Source: Centropus unirufus
Taxonomy: Eukaryota; Chordata; Aves; Cuculiformes; Centropidae
Assembly (NCBI GenBank): GCA_013397695.1
Contig: VYZI01000012.1
Span: 6,398,372-6,462,371, forward strand
Length of the DNA: 64,000 nucleotides
Direction of reading: 5' to 3'
Shown here: in pieces, positions 13,753 to 26,857 of the stretch
Layout: the number at the start of each line of letters is the position of its first letter
How positions within the stretch are numbered: position 1 is the first letter of the stretch
Position numbers and translations under genes: made by a program
Notes under the pieces: generated by a model
Seen by the model: the letters and a program-made list of their open reading frames with translations, nothing else
What the model was told of the DNA's origin: nothing
Databases searched by the model: none

Positions 13753-16700
13753 ATATCCATGTGTTGTGCATGTACCCTTTCTTAATGGTTACCTAGCAAA
13801 CTCACAAAGGAAGGGTTGTGTCAAGGAATTAAGTGTCATCAGTTGAGGAAACAGTGAGCCCTGCTTTATTGAACAGCCATTACCCATACTAGAAACTGCA
13901 ATGTAACATTAATTTTGCAGCTACAAGACGTTGGCCTTGAACAGAATTAATGCATGTGCACACATTTGCTACACAGTCATAAATTTTAGTAATGTAATTT
14001 TACAAGCCTCTTAAAAGGTAACCGAAGAAAAAAAATTAGGAACAGAAAGGCAGGATGAAGTTCAACAGCAATATTTCATTACCAAGTCATGGGAAGAAGA
14101 CAAATGTCCCAGCCTCCTTGGTTCTCCCCTCTCTCCCCACCATTGCTTGGGGTAAAACACATGGAACACCACAGATTTGTTTTATTGCAGTGTGTCAGTC
14201 CAGCAGGACAGCAGATCAGGTGAATTTTTCAAAACAAGCAGAGCTTCATCTGTCACCGAAGCAAAGTATACAGCAAAGCTTTTCAACAGGGACCAGACTC
14301 CCCATCATTCCCAGGGACAGGCAGAATAATCAGCATTTCTGTAGTCCTTCTCCCAGGTAGAGCTGTTTTTACCATATGGCGTTGCCTCTTTTCCCCACTT
14401 ACAAGGAGGGCAATCACCATTGCAGGCATGGGCTGGACCCCCACTGTGTGCAACATGCAGACAGCACACCACACACAGGCTCAAAATAAGCATGGAAAAG
14501 ACAGCAATTTTGTTGTGAACAGCACGATTTTACATTTTTCTGAAAGCACCAGTGATCAGAACTTTATGTACCTCAGAAGTTTACCCATTTATTTTCATTT
14601 TTAATAAATGAAATCAGTTTTCAGCCCTTTGGTTGCAGAGACTGGCCTGGAAATGCAACTTGCACAAAGCCCTATATGAAAGCAAATAGGAGTCACCTCC
14701 TTAACCCTGCTATTTTCAGGGAGGTCTCGTGATGTTTTAGGGATGGATGAGAGGGAGGGCCAGGTCACACTTCCTTAAGTGCTGTCAACCCCACCAGTGG
14801 GACCAGGAGACCTTAGACCTCGGGGGATTTTTTTAGCTGAGGCCAAAATATCCCTGTCTGGCAAAAAAAAATCCCTCGGTTTATTGAGGAAATGTGGTTA
14901 ACTTTGAGAAAAGCAAGATCTGAGGCTGCGCTGTATATCCAGAGACCTTCTTAGTGCCTTAGAGGAATATTCCAGAATAAACAGGGCAAAAGCACGGAAG
15001 GGCAGGGAGAAACAGGATTTGGGATGGGTAATTGCTGCCACAAAGCTCTTCATTTCTAAAACCTTGCAGCCTCAGAAGCAACCATGTCTCCAGACACACA
15101 CCATTTCCTCAGCCTTATATTGTATTAAGCCTTGTGGACAACTTCCCTGCCTCAGCACAGAACTTTGCACATCTCCTCCTCACATCCACCTCTGGTCCAC
15201 TAGGACCAGGAACGCCCAGTGGTACCACACACGGGCCAACCACTGTTGCTTTCTAGAGCTGGGTTCACCCAGAACCATTAACCAGTCTTCCTTGAAAATC
15301 TGTTTATTGCTCATTGGAAGGACTGGATGGTTTTGGAAGAGCTTCATGGCTCTCCTACACACAGTTTATGTTATAGTACATAAAATAAACTAAACCAAAT
15401 GGAACTTACTTACAGGAAGAGTTTGGCTGGCTGCTGATTACCAACTTTTTCCTTTTTTGAAGATTTTTCCCTAGTTTCTAAGTGGACTTTGAAGATTGAT
15501 CTAACCAGCTGCAAGAGACAGGGTGGTCCATGGACCCAGAAGTCATCTGAAGTTACCAAGCTTGCTGGAGAACACAGCAGAGCACCACTTTACAAGATAC
15601 AATGTTCTTTCCTGAAAAGAAAACGAAGAAAAAATAAGATGAAAGAAAGTACCTCATCTTTATAATTAATTCCACAGATGCTTACCTTTTCCAAAAGTGC
15701 ACATTAACACAACTGACCTTTCCTTTCAATGGGACCATGCTGCTATGGGCAGTCTACTGGCTGCTGTCTCTTCTTCCCTGTGCAGATTCATGGAGATGGA
15801 GTCAGAGGAGCACCTCAGTGGGCAGAATGTAGCCCTGACATTCAACATTTGTTTGTGACTCTTGGGCACCAGGAAAATGAGAGCCATTCATCAAAGCCAT
15901 ATCTGAAATGATTTGTTTAACAGGTACAATTGATTGCCATGAGCAATACATTCAAAGAAGCAGGGAGTGCGTGCAGTTGTGTCTTGGTCACTGATACAGC
16001 ACTGCACGTAGGAGCTTTCTCCTACCTTGAGACTCAGTGACTACATCCAGCAGCTACTGTAGAAATTTGGCAGCTGCCCCATCTTCCAGCACAGCGATGA
16101 CCCAGATAAGGTCTATATATCCTACATATCCAGCTTCTTTGCTGAGGAATGCCATGCCAGAGTGCTTAGGAGATTTTGGCACAAGCCTGGCTACACAGAA
16201 TTTTTATGGAAGTTCCTGCTCCTGGATTTATGCTGTAACATAAAAATCTGGAGGGCACTTGTACTTCTAAAGCCTTCGGACTTGATGGGTATAAGAGAAA
16301 AGCCCGAAACTGATGTGAATTCATGCTACCATCTCCAAAACTGAAACCAACGCTAAATTGTGAATCGCAGTCCCTCCTAGGGTACCTGTGATGGTTTGCA
16401 GCCTAAGTGATGACACATGAGCACCCAAGGTTTGAGCTAACGGCACAGCCCTCAAAAAACACCCAACACTCCCCATCCTAATCAGGATTGCTAAACCAAT
16501 GCATTAGAGGGGCTTGTACTGTAGAGGTGGTGAAATGAAGATCTTGCATTAATTCATTTTCATGTCATTGTTGATTATTTACATATGTCCTCTTTTCTGT
16601 GGCTGCCATTTGCACTCTGTGATGCTGGATTACTTTCAGTGGTAGGCTCAGCTCTATCTCTGTTCCAACACCTGGAATTTTAAGATAACCTGATTTTGCA

Positions 16701-17189
16701 ATTAACAAGTGAAAAGCAGCAAAGGAATTCCTATTGAGATCCTAAGCAAACTGATTGCCTGTTGATAGGTTACTATAGTTATTTATGCGACTGACTTAAA
16801 AGGGACAGTATTTGCATAAACATATAAGTGAAATAGCCAAAATATTAGTCATGACCTTGTTAAAACAGTTGATATGAAAAAGCTCAGTCTCGAAATAAGC
16901 TATAAAATGAACTATTATGATTAGTGTCAAAAGCTAATCTCTCAGAAGCCCAAAGAGATGCAAAGGAGCTTTAAAAGAAAACCAACAAACTCAGTTTTCA
17001 TTATCTTCTGCCATCTTATTACTTCAAAAGTGAGAAATCCATTAGCAATTCTGCCAAGAACTAGACAGAATGCTTAGTTATCTAACACTGAGACAAACAC
17101 ATCCCACGGCAATCTTGGTGCCCCTAGGAAAAAAAAAAGAGGAAAAGCAATGGAGTAATAAATTATTATAATTGTTTCATTAAAACTTA

Positions 17190-20100
17190 GGATGTTGTAA
17201 TTTTCAAGTTTATTTGGTATTATATTTAAATGAACCAAAAGGCAACATTGTACAGTAACTTTATAAAATAAAATTATTACATAGTACATTAACCAAAGCC
17301 CCATTAAGAAAAAAATCCTAAAAAGTAATTTGGGGACAGATCCTGCTCTTGCTCTTCTGCACACATGATTTATTGAGCTCATTTCAAGCAGCACTTTTGT
17401 TTTATGAAAAGCAAATGGGATTTGCCCCCAAAATGGAGTATCTCTTTTATAATTCTTGCAGTTTCATTTTATCATGTGTAATATATCAAGTTTATAAGGC
17501 ATAAATATGAAAAAACAGTTCAATATGCTCATCATTATTTTAATTAAGTAGTACAATCTAGGACACTTTTTTCAATCACACCAAGGATTACAATGTACCT
17601 ATAGCTTTAATTTGGGTTTGTGGGGGGTTTTTTATACAAAAGTCTATCATATAGTATACAGTATATACTAGTTGATAACTGGTTCACAAAGTTGATCACA
17701 ATATTCTTGCAGGTTAATATTGTCAGGATTCCACATAGCTTGTATACTCCCTGCAGAACCACAAAGCCCCTCCTTCCCAGGCTCATCTCCTCCCATGGCA
17801 GCATCCCACTGCTCCATCACCTCACCTATTTTAAGGCAAGACCTCTCTGCCAGATGTAAAATTCACTGGGAATGGCTAAGGCTGCACGTCCCAGGGGTGC
17901 CAAGGAGCTGCCGGAGACAGCTGGGGAGTGGAGCAGATGGCGAGGCAGTGGCTCCAGGAGGTATCTGTGGAGCAGGAAGGCAGGGAGCCAGGCTTCATTT
18001 TCCCTACTTTCCTTGGGCTCTTGGCACTGTGGAGAAGCTCCCACAGGTTGCGGGGCAGGGGGATAAACCAAGTCCCAAATTGGAAAAAAAATCTGTGCCT
18101 AACCATGATCTTCACCTGCCAGGATGGAGACAGGCGCCACTGCCCGCTTGTGCAAAGCAGGGAGGGGTGAAAGCACTTCAATAAATCAGAAGCAGCATGG
18201 GGGCCTGCAATGCTGAGTACTTGGGCCAGCTCCACATCACCCATGGCTCACAGGATTTTGAGCGTCTCTAACGCAAAGACTCATCCGGTGCCAGCTGGTT
18301 GAGTTTTGCAAAGACAAAAAGAAAAAAAATAAAAAAATCCCTGCACAGACCAAACGGAGGTCCTTGAATCTCCTCTAATGCATCAGCATAAGCACAGCTC
18401 CAACCTGCCCCTGTAATCAATAACATCTCCTGCATCCTTCTCGCATTTCCACTTAGGTTATTCAGATATTTCCTAAAATGAGATTACTGAAACGCAATGG
18501 AGGAAGTGCTGCTGGCTTGGGGCTGGGGAGCATCGCAGCCAGACCATTTACGTTAGCAGAGCAGAAGGTGGTGAAGGCAGTGGGGTCTGCCTGATGTCCG
18601 TCCCACACTCATCCTGCCCCTCCAAGGGACCCATGACCAGTGGCGAGGGCAGACGGGGACTGACCCTGTGCCACCACAGGCCCACACTGCTCCTTTTGGC
18701 AGCACCTCATTCTTGCTATTGCTGGGCCAAGATGAGGGGTAAAAGGGCCTTTAGAAATTACCTGGAGCCAGGAACAGATTTTTTTTTACATATACAATCA
18801 ACCTAAATTGTGCATAAGTCAAACTGCAGAGCAATGCTCCCTGGTGTGTATTCACAAGTCTAATATTAGACATCCTGCTGGCGGCTCTGAATCGTCCCCA
18901 GAGGTTTCTTTACCTATCTATATTTACTACATACAGACACTGAGCTCCTCACTCAGGTGCTCTGAATCATACCAAAACTGAAGGAAGCCTAAAATAGACA
19001 GTGTGAATTGCTCCACCCCTGCTGCAACTCCAGCCTGCAGCATCTGGGAGGAAAGATAAATAATCTTGGTATTAGGAATGGGCCAAAAGGTACAGAATTT
19101 GGGTTGGGGTTCAGGCCAGGCAGGTGCAGATTTTGGTCTAGGGGCTTATCCTTGTTCCATATTCACCGGCGGGGCGGACCCTGTGCTTATATTTATTTCT
19201 CTGATAGATCAATGGTCCCAGGGATCACCTATCCCTAAATAAAATAGAGCACACGAGGAACAGCCTATAAACATGAAAGAACTGACACACAACTCACAAC
19301 AAAGCCTTCACCTCCCACACACCCTTTCCTCACCACTTTTTTCTTAAACCAGCTAGAAAGAAAAGAGTGTGGTCCGTCCCAGAAAGCCCGATTCTTTCCT
19401 AGGTGCTGTGTCATCATGTAGGCAGGCTGCTTCCAAAGAAACTAAATCAGTGTAAACAAAAAACATTCACTAGAAGAATCTCCTTTCTCTTAGAAGACCA
19501 ACAAGATTGCATTATTTCCTGAAAATGCTCTTTTTTTTTTTTGCCTTCATTTTTTTCATCTATACTTGACAGAAGAGTATTACTATCTGGGTATTTGCTT
19601 TCACTAACCATGGCAGGTAATTTCTGTCGCAGCTTGAGAATTCTTTTGAACCTGCTATTTGCATTTGGGAAAAAGCATCAAATGGACATTTCCCATGGGA
19701 TACAGACTACTTGCTGTCCAGTAGAGTAAACCATCATTCTTAAGTACATTAGCAAGAGGGAAGCAAAATATTTCCCCGTGCAGAATGCATTGCAATAACA
19801 ATAAGTTCCCACTAGTGCTGAAAAAGTGTGCCCTTAATGTAAGTGCTCAGTAACCACCAGCCCGGCTGTTTCAGGAGCACTCTGAACTGTATAGAAGGCT
19901 TGCGGGAAAAGAACCTCCATTAGTACCCATTGTACAGCGATTTATGTTATGGGCTTAAAATAGCAAAATTAAACAGTCCTATTTAATCTACATTCTAAAA
20001 AAAGGCACAAAGACTTTGTGAAAAAAATTATAACTGTTCAGATTACATTTCCAAGAACTTTAACAGAGCGTTGCTTTGATTTGCCAGCTTTGCTTGCTGG

Positions 20101-20855
20101 CAGGAATGAAACTGAGACAATTTCACTGTCTGCAGAGGTAAAGAATACCCTTTTGGCAAGACAAGTTTGCCAGCTCCATGCAAATGTTATTCAACAGAAG
20201 CAACGAAAACCTCTTGTGATTGCTTTAGAACATAATCTTTTTGGTCTGCAGCACATTGCACTTAGATCTAAGTACTCAGTGATGATAGAGTGGGTCTTAG
20301 GGCAAGACCAAATACAAAGAGCCCTTTTTAATCTGAACATAGAAATGAACTCTGTTCATGGCTACACAGTCTGCTTTCAATCAAATGATCATGAAATACA
20401 TAAGTACTATAAAATAAATACAATACATCCAGTGTTTTCTACATTGTAGGGAGCTTTAAGACTTAGCTCCCCGATGTAATGCATATAGATCATTCCCTTC
20501 TATACAGTGCCACGTACCCACACCCCCCTCTTTTGCCTAGATTCTCATCAGTCTCCAATTCTGTAAAACATTATATTGTTTCTTTAGGGAAAAAAAAATA
20601 TTGCACTTTTAAAAATGCATAAAAATTGAACTGAGTTCCCATCAACTCTGCCACACGGTCTACTATTTAAAATAACACTTTCCAAAAAAAATGTTTCTCT
20701 TGTTTTGTGTTTTGCCTATGTTTACAGCATTCTCCATCAGGATATCCTCAGAACATTCTTAGCAAATTCTTTACAGTTTTGCCATCAGACATTTGAAACA
20801 CAGCAGGAGCTGGCTGAGAGACACACAGCTGGGAGTCACAGGTCTGTCCACAGGT
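17190..20855 (-). other. MINAR1: Probable MINAR1 3' UTR
   Basis: This stretch of about 3.7 kb follows the MINAR1 stop on the minus strand. It holds no convincing coding sequence on either strand and no repeat I recognise, and it becomes very AT-rich toward its far end (17.1-17.7 kb), as long neuronal 3' UTRs often do. A second AATAAA at 19192-19197 and a third at 17369-17374 could give shorter forms. The end point is inferred from the poly(A) hexamer and its context; no transcript evidence is available here. Confidence 0.5.
17209..17214 (-). terminator. Candidate MINAR1 poly(A) signal AATAAA
   Basis: On the minus strand the hexamer reads ATACCAAATAAACTTG. It sits in AU-rich sequence, with a UGUA element about 50 bases upstream (in CTGTACAATG) of the kind bound by CFIm25. 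Cleavage would fall near 17185-17200. It is preferred over the AATAAA at 17369-17374 and at 19192-19197 because of this flanking context, but usage cannot be decided from sequence alone. Confidence 0.5.
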
Positions 20856-21053
20856 TCAGGATTTCATTGTACAAATGGGAACTACAATGACCAGAATAAC
20901 TGTACAAGCTGCTGCTGCTATCAAAGCAGCTATCTTGCAAACCTTTGCTCTTCTGAACTCGGCTTCTTTGCGTTTTAATAAGGAATCATAGCCAGGTGTA
21001 TAAATATCTTCCATCCAGTATTCTAAGTTGTTTGGATTTAAAGATTCTTGAGT
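20856..21053 (-). CDS. MINAR1: MINAR1 terminal coding exon 4 (residues 852-916, stop)
   Basis: This exon is too short to stand out as an ORF but is clear once translated. After a pyrimidine-rich acceptor (AG at 21054-21055) it reads TQESLNPNNLEYWMEDIY and continues for 65 codons to a TGA at 20856-20858. Residues 880-891 are strongly basic (LLKRKEAEFRRAKVCK spans this). A membrane helix follows at about 891-913 (IAALIAAAACTVILVIVVPIC), and the protein ends three residues later in MKS. The total of 766+85+65 gives 916 residues, equal to the length I recall for the human protein. The helix at the extreme C-terminus, after a basic flank, is the layout of a tail-anchored protein. The exon then runs into a long 3' UTR. 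Confidence 0.95.
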   Translation of the reverse strand, partial: TQESLNPNNLEYWMEDIYTPGYDSLLKRKEAEFRRAKVCKIAALIAAAACTVILVIVVPICTMKS

Positions 21054-24000
21054 CTAAAAATTAAAAGGAAAAAATTGTTAATTGTTTGGAATCTCGCACT
21101 AATATAAAAAAATAAATAAAACAGATGTGCCTGAAGCCTCCCAACTGCATCTGGGTCTGCTGTCAGGATAAAATGGGTTATTGCCCTATCCTACACCCCT
21201 TCAACTCCTGGTCCCAGTTCCATAAGGCTGATGAAAGTGGCAACGAAATACTGCAAAAAAATAAACTCCTGCAACAGTATAGTTCGTCTGCAAAATCCCT
21301 CATGTACCTCTGATTCGCCAGAAACTTCGTCATCGTGGATGGCATTTAAATAAAATCTCTTTAATCTGCTAGACAGTAGAGATGTCAGCAACTACCGGTC
21401 TGTTACCACTTTTTAAATTATTAAAGCCCAGCTGATGGGAAGGGTTCTTAACGTATATTCCTCATGCACTACATTTTGTAAAGCTAACCCTAAATTTGCT
21501 ACCATAGCTTGCTTGCAGGATGTGATTTCCTAGCCCCCCCAGCCAGCACCCAGTCCCTCTAGACGGGCAATTTGCAGATTCCCCCTGGACCTGGAACACC
21601 TAGGGACACCAGCCCCTCCATTCCAGCTTGAGAATACACAACCACAGCTCTTCATGCTCTGAAAGTCATCTCAGTGCATGATGCTGTCCCAGTTCTAGCG
21701 GCAGGAGGAGAAGGGGAACTGGACACCAGGCACAGTATCCTATATGATTACACCAGCAGGACCACCTCCCCAGATGAGTCCACTTAACCCCAATGGCAGC
21801 TTCTATATTTCTGCAGGAGGAAATACTCTGCTCATTGCCAAAGTCTGAGTCTCTCTGGGCTGGAAATGATTTTAAGAGTACGCTTTAAAAATGGCAGACT
21901 TGGGCCCCCCATTCCCCACGGGTAACGATAAAACAAGACAAGTGAAGGGAACCTGAAATGGTCACCAAAGGAAAGATAACCTGGGGAAAGTTATCATTGT
22001 TTCCATCTGAATAGCTTATTTTTCTTTTCTATCTTTTAATTTTTTTCTTCCTAAACATTTGTGAGTGCTACAAGTTTTGTATTTCCCTCTTCCCTGTTTT
22101 GTTTTTTTTTTCCCCTTCATCCATTCTGCTAAGGAAAATGGGGGAAACCCAAAGTTTAGGCATTATATTGCACTTACCAGAAGAAAGGAATAAAGCAGAA
22201 AGAACATTTTGAAAAATGACAGCTTTTCCTCGAAGCTGTCTCCTGTGTCTGGGGATCTAAAAGACCATTTCTTTAAAAAATGAAATAAGATTCCACATAA
22301 AAATACTCCAGTGAGAATATCCTAACACACACCATTTCTGGGTTCATAACAGACCTGATCCAAAGCTCATTGGACTCTGCCTGAAGAAACTCCAGCCGAC
22401 TTGAGAGGGATTTGGGTAAGCCTTTAATTGGCTAATTCAGATTTTGTGGCAATGAGCTACTGGCTGAAACCTTGCTTTGCCCAAAAGCAGTGTTTGCTTT
22501 ATGTACAGAACGACTACAAAATGTGATTTTATAGCTATCCCGGAAATAAACAATTAAAACTGAGCAATGGTTTTATGATTATTTAACAGCCAACTTTCTG
22601 GTAGCGCTAGTCTGCTTAAAGAGACACCATTAGCTGAGGCTGAGATTGTACCATTTGGGCTCTGAATGACCTGTTCCAACCTTCTGAAAAAAAAACCATA
22701 TCAGCAACCTCATCTCCAAAGACACCAGAAAATAGCCTGACAACCTTTCATCCCAGGGGACCATCATGCACAGAGCAGAGCAATGACATCTCACACAGAC
22801 ACCGCACCTGGGACAAACTTGGACCTGACTGTAGTTTTGTGCTTTCCTTTTGAAAGGAAAACCCAGTAGACCTGTCAACTGCCAGGAGGAATTTTAAATA
22901 AATAAAGGCTGAAAAATGCCAAACATAACTATGCTGTGTTTCAAGGAAACTATAGTTTTGGACGTCTCTGCCTGGGTATTGACCTTATTACTACTGCAGG
23001 AGTAAGATGCATTATTGAAAAGGCCCATTACTGTTAATCAGCTTCCTTTCCCATTTCATTGCCAGACAAAGGAATGTTCATTAAAGCATAATGTATTTAC
23101 TTTCAGTTCTAATAAATGTAATCACTGGGAAAAAAACCCACTCATCAGTCTGTGTCTATTTTTTAAGTTTGTCAGTAAGCTCTATTATAAAGTCTAGACA
23201 TGGGCTTTGCGGAGTAGATGCAATTCTGGCAGTCCTTTTGGAGGGAGAGAATCAAACCAGTAAAGTTTTATCACCTTTATCCTAAAGATAAATGATGGCA
23301 ATAAGCCGATTTCTCTGGTTTGCTCACAGTCACGCAGAGCTGCTTACAGGGAATGAAACGGCCCTACGAGGAGCAGATGGAGAACACTTCTCCCAGGGGC
23401 GCTTTGCTCCCAAATATCACCTCCCTTGTTGCCTCCACACAGCAGGTAAAGGACACTTTGTGACTGCCTGCTGCACAGGAACTTCTTTGAGCCTATCCCT
23501 ACTCCAGTCTGCAATGCCAGGGTTAGGAATTTAGTAAGCCCTTTAATGCTTCTAAAGCCCAAAAAAGCAGCAGGGGGCTGAGATAAGATGCAGCCTGGTC
23601 CCTGTGCTACTTGATTTCTCTGAATGCACCTAAGCCACAGGAAGAAGCAGGGGCTGGTGAGTACAGGGAAGTTTGCATGAGCTGAGCCACGAGGTGAATT
23701 TGTTGTACACAAACGCTCATGGTAGTTGCACTGCAGCACTACAAGTGATGGTTTTAATTTGACAGCAGCTAACACAGGGTCCTGAGGCAAGGCAATTCTC
23801 CTTCTAGTACCCTGAGCCTTTCCTAGGGCTTAGTTTGATAAGTCTGGAGCTGGCTTAGGTCCCAGCACTGAGCAATTGAGAGCTGATGTGGAGCTGTCAG
23901 TCTGAGGCTCTTGCATGCCACCTTCCCTGGCAGATAAGCTTTGGAGACAAGCAGACTCCCTGCTTGTGTATGGCTGCGCCACACAGACTGCTGATCACAG

Positions 24001-25103
24001 AGCTGTGTTAGTGCAGTGCTGATAAGCCGCAAGCTGTAGGTCAGTGTACCCCAACTGCTGCCAAGCCTGTAGCTCGCTGATGCAGCTTGCTCTGCTCTTG
24101 GGTATGCACGTACATGCACGGAGTCCAAAATGCCTGAGGTCAGCACCGTTCCTCCCACTGGCTCTGCATGCTTCTCTATAAATACATATAAGTGACACAC
24201 AGTGATCTGTGCATCAGCATGGATTTCATTATCTGGTGCATTTTGTGTTTCATGACCAAATAGAGCAAGTTTTTTTTGGTCTTTACACATTCTGAATGAC
24301 ATTCTTCATGCTTCCTCTTTAAGTCTGTGCTCAGATATCCTCTTTCCTAGAAGATTCCTCGTGTTTATCAGGCTAGACAAGGTACCCAACCTGGCCAATC
24401 AGTCCTGCGCCTGGGCAGCCCATTATATATAAGGCCTGTGGTTTCAAATACACCAGAGTTTGGGAGAATTTCAATCCAAAATTTGGATTTGTCTCCTAGT
24501 AACTTGCTCTGCTCTGCTTGTTGCAGAAGAGCCTGCACACACCCAAACTGAGTTAAATGCAAACAAGACAGACCATTAGCGGAGTTGCTCTTCACATGAA
24601 TGTGGTTTACAACAGCAATTTCAAAGCTGCAACAGTGATGTGTATCAAAAACAGTCATGGTACTGAACATTTTCTACATGTACTTTATGTCTTGTTCCTT
24701 GCAAGATATAAAAAACCCTAACATTTAAATTCTCTCTGAACAATTCAGACAGAACAAGGGCAGTAGAAAAAGCAGCAATGCTAGCTTTTGCACCACTCGG
24801 TGTCGCTGCAGTTAGAGACCAGCTCAGCTCTTCAGCCCTTTACCCTTAAAGTTTCCTTCAGAGCTACTAACACCATGGTGGCTTAGCAGACATCTCTCCA
24901 CTGGAGAATAAGCTGAGAACACCAGCCTGTCAAAGATCACTATCCATATTTTATTTCGTTCCTGGCCAGGATGGATAGGGATCATCAAGATTAGAAGCTC
25001 AATACTGAAGCTCCTTCCTGAGCTTTCAAATCCCTCCTTAAGTGCATATTCTGCCAACGTCATTTTGCAATCAAGCCATTCAAATCAAACAAATGGGACT
25101 CAC
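21054..25103 (-). other. MINAR1 intron 3
   Basis: A 4.05 kb intron with donor CAA|GTGAGT and an acceptor preceded by a T-rich tract, phase 0. Short ORFs on both strands inside it have no recognisable homology and no coding character. No LINE end or tandem repeat was seen. Confidence 0.93.
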
Positions 25104-25358
25104 TTGTAGATCCAGTGCTGCAATCTTGCCTTTATCCCCCGAATTCCTTGTGTATTCCTCTATAGTCCATGACGGCTGGGCGCGTTTCACTTCAGCCAGC
25201 TCTGTCAACCTCATGTCTGTGTAGAGCGGGTTGCTTTTCATGTGTGACTTGAGAGATGCAGGGTAGGGATGAGGACTAAAGACTTGTTCAATCAAGAAAG
25301 CATCTTTTGGTTGTTTAGAGAGTCTATGTGGCTGTGAGATTTCATACTGCCTGTCTGC
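25104..25358 (-). CDS. MINAR1: MINAR1 coding exon 3 (residues 767-851)
   Basis: This 255-base exon (85 codons, phase 0 at both ends) begins after the acceptor TTGCAG with ADRQYE and ends in ALDLQ before the donor CAA|GTGAGT. It encodes the juxtamembrane block that is strongly conserved in MINAR1 and shared with its paralogue MINAR2. It includes KSNPLYTDMRLTELAEVKR and PSWTIEEY. The NPLY at 809-812 is a candidate PTB-domain or endocytic motif. The reading frame continues outside the exon only until nearby stops, as expected for an internal exon. Both splice sites are close to consensus and the join to the neighbouring exons restores the known family sequence, so the boundaries are well supported. 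Confidence 0.95.
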
Positions 25359-26857
25359 CTGCAATAGGGTTCAAAAGAATTGGAGAGAAGAAACAAGGCT
25401 ATGAGGGGATTAAACATAAAGGACAGAGATATTCCTTTCAGACACACCATATGATATTTCTTAAGCCATAATGAGAAAAGTACCAGCTAGGACAAAGGTT
25501 TTGGGTTGACTTAATTCATTTGCTCACCCCCTTCTCACAACCAGACCAAAGAGGTATTTTACAGACAACTCCATGTTCATCATAACAGGAACACAAAGCT
25601 GATGTAGCAGAGGAAATTTAGGGTTTGTCCTCTTTATAGTTACAAAAATATTCTGAAAATAGCCCTGACAAGCTGAAGAGCTTAACTGATCTGGAAAAGC
25701 TAAAAGCCCCATGCAGGCTTCCAGATATTTATTTCCAGACCAAATCTGAACACAAAGAAGCCTCATTGAAATCCCCCAGGTAGCATCCTCTTGACACCTC
25801 ACCATCCACTGTACCAAGCAAGTATCAGATGCAGTCTACTGCAGTGGCGAGGAAGGGTCTGTCAAAGTCTGCATTTCATCCTGGCAAGATCAATGTACAA
25901 AAAAGTCAAGCATGGGGCTTACTAAGAGTAAACTTCCCCTTCTGCAACCTGCCAATAACCCATAGTTTCTTGCTCATCCAACTGCACTTATTTCCATCAT
26001 GCCTCTTCCTCTCCTTTCTCAACCTTTCTTTGCGCTCATTGCCCATTGTAAGAAGGCACAGTATGCGCCTCACATGGTCCTAACTGACAAGGGGGGTGAA
26101 GGACCCCTGACACTCTCCACTGTCCATGAAACAGAAATAAACATCCACACCATGCAGTTTCAACTGAGCGGCAACCAGAGCCTAGCAAAGGGACAGCCAC
26201 AACAGCTCTGTGATCTGTGAGGACAGCAGTGGGCAGCTGTCGGAATGGGTGGGCAAGGCTTTTCTGATCAATCAAAACAAGACCACAGTTATGCTGCATT
26301 TCCTCAATGGGAAGTTTAAGATTCATGTAAATGACCAAGAAAGTCATATATAAAGAATATAACTGCAGTTTGTTTCATAGTACATGACCAAGGATTCTTT
26401 TCTTGAGGGATTTGAATCTATGAATCTACTTTGTTCACTTTAAAATATGCACATACTTCTCTGATAAAGGCCTTCACAATGCAATTTTGAAATATCCCTT
26501 CTAAAACAACCACTAGAGAGTTTCAATTTTCCTCACGCCCTTTTTACCAAGTTAATTACCCGGCCTCATTATATCGCCAGTGATGATGAAGAACCATCAT
26601 CTTCCAAAGATTTCACTTACATCACTCCCCCTCCCTTTTCAAAAGAGCAAAGTGCTTTTAAGGAACAATTTGATCATATTGCAACTGCCAAGCAAGAAGA
26701 TATAGGTTCAAAATCACTCAATTATGATAACAATAAAGACAGGCATAATATGGCAGGGCAAAGTATTGTCATACCCCGAGGCTTGTGATGACTATGGAAG
26801 ACATTCGTAACTAGATTATTTTTAAGTGCTTATTATGCAAGTTGAAGTTAAAATTAC
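25359..26857 (-). other. MINAR1 intron 2
   Basis: A 1.5 kb intron with donor GAG|GTAATT and acceptor TTGCAG|GCA, phase 0. I see no repeat or second gene inside it. Confidence 0.93.

Larger units (their letters stand above)
1..17189. other. Intergenic DNA downstream of MINAR1
   Basis: No gene, RNA gene or LINE end was recognised on either strand. The longest open frames here are about 100-140 codons and none resembles a protein I know. Features of note are a perfect 12-base inverted repeat at 3454-3483 and an AT-rich tandem repeat at about 13640-13752. Several AT-rich, low-repeat stretches (about 2.7-2.96 kb, 6.7-7.3 kb, 16.7-17.0 kb) could be conserved noncoding DNA, but that needs an alignment. 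Confidence 0.7.

Noticed and set aside
20018..20449. 143-codon plus-strand open frame antisense to the MINAR1 3' UTR
   Set aside because: It starts with GTG, not ATG, has no recognisable homology, and lies in what is better read as 3' UTR.
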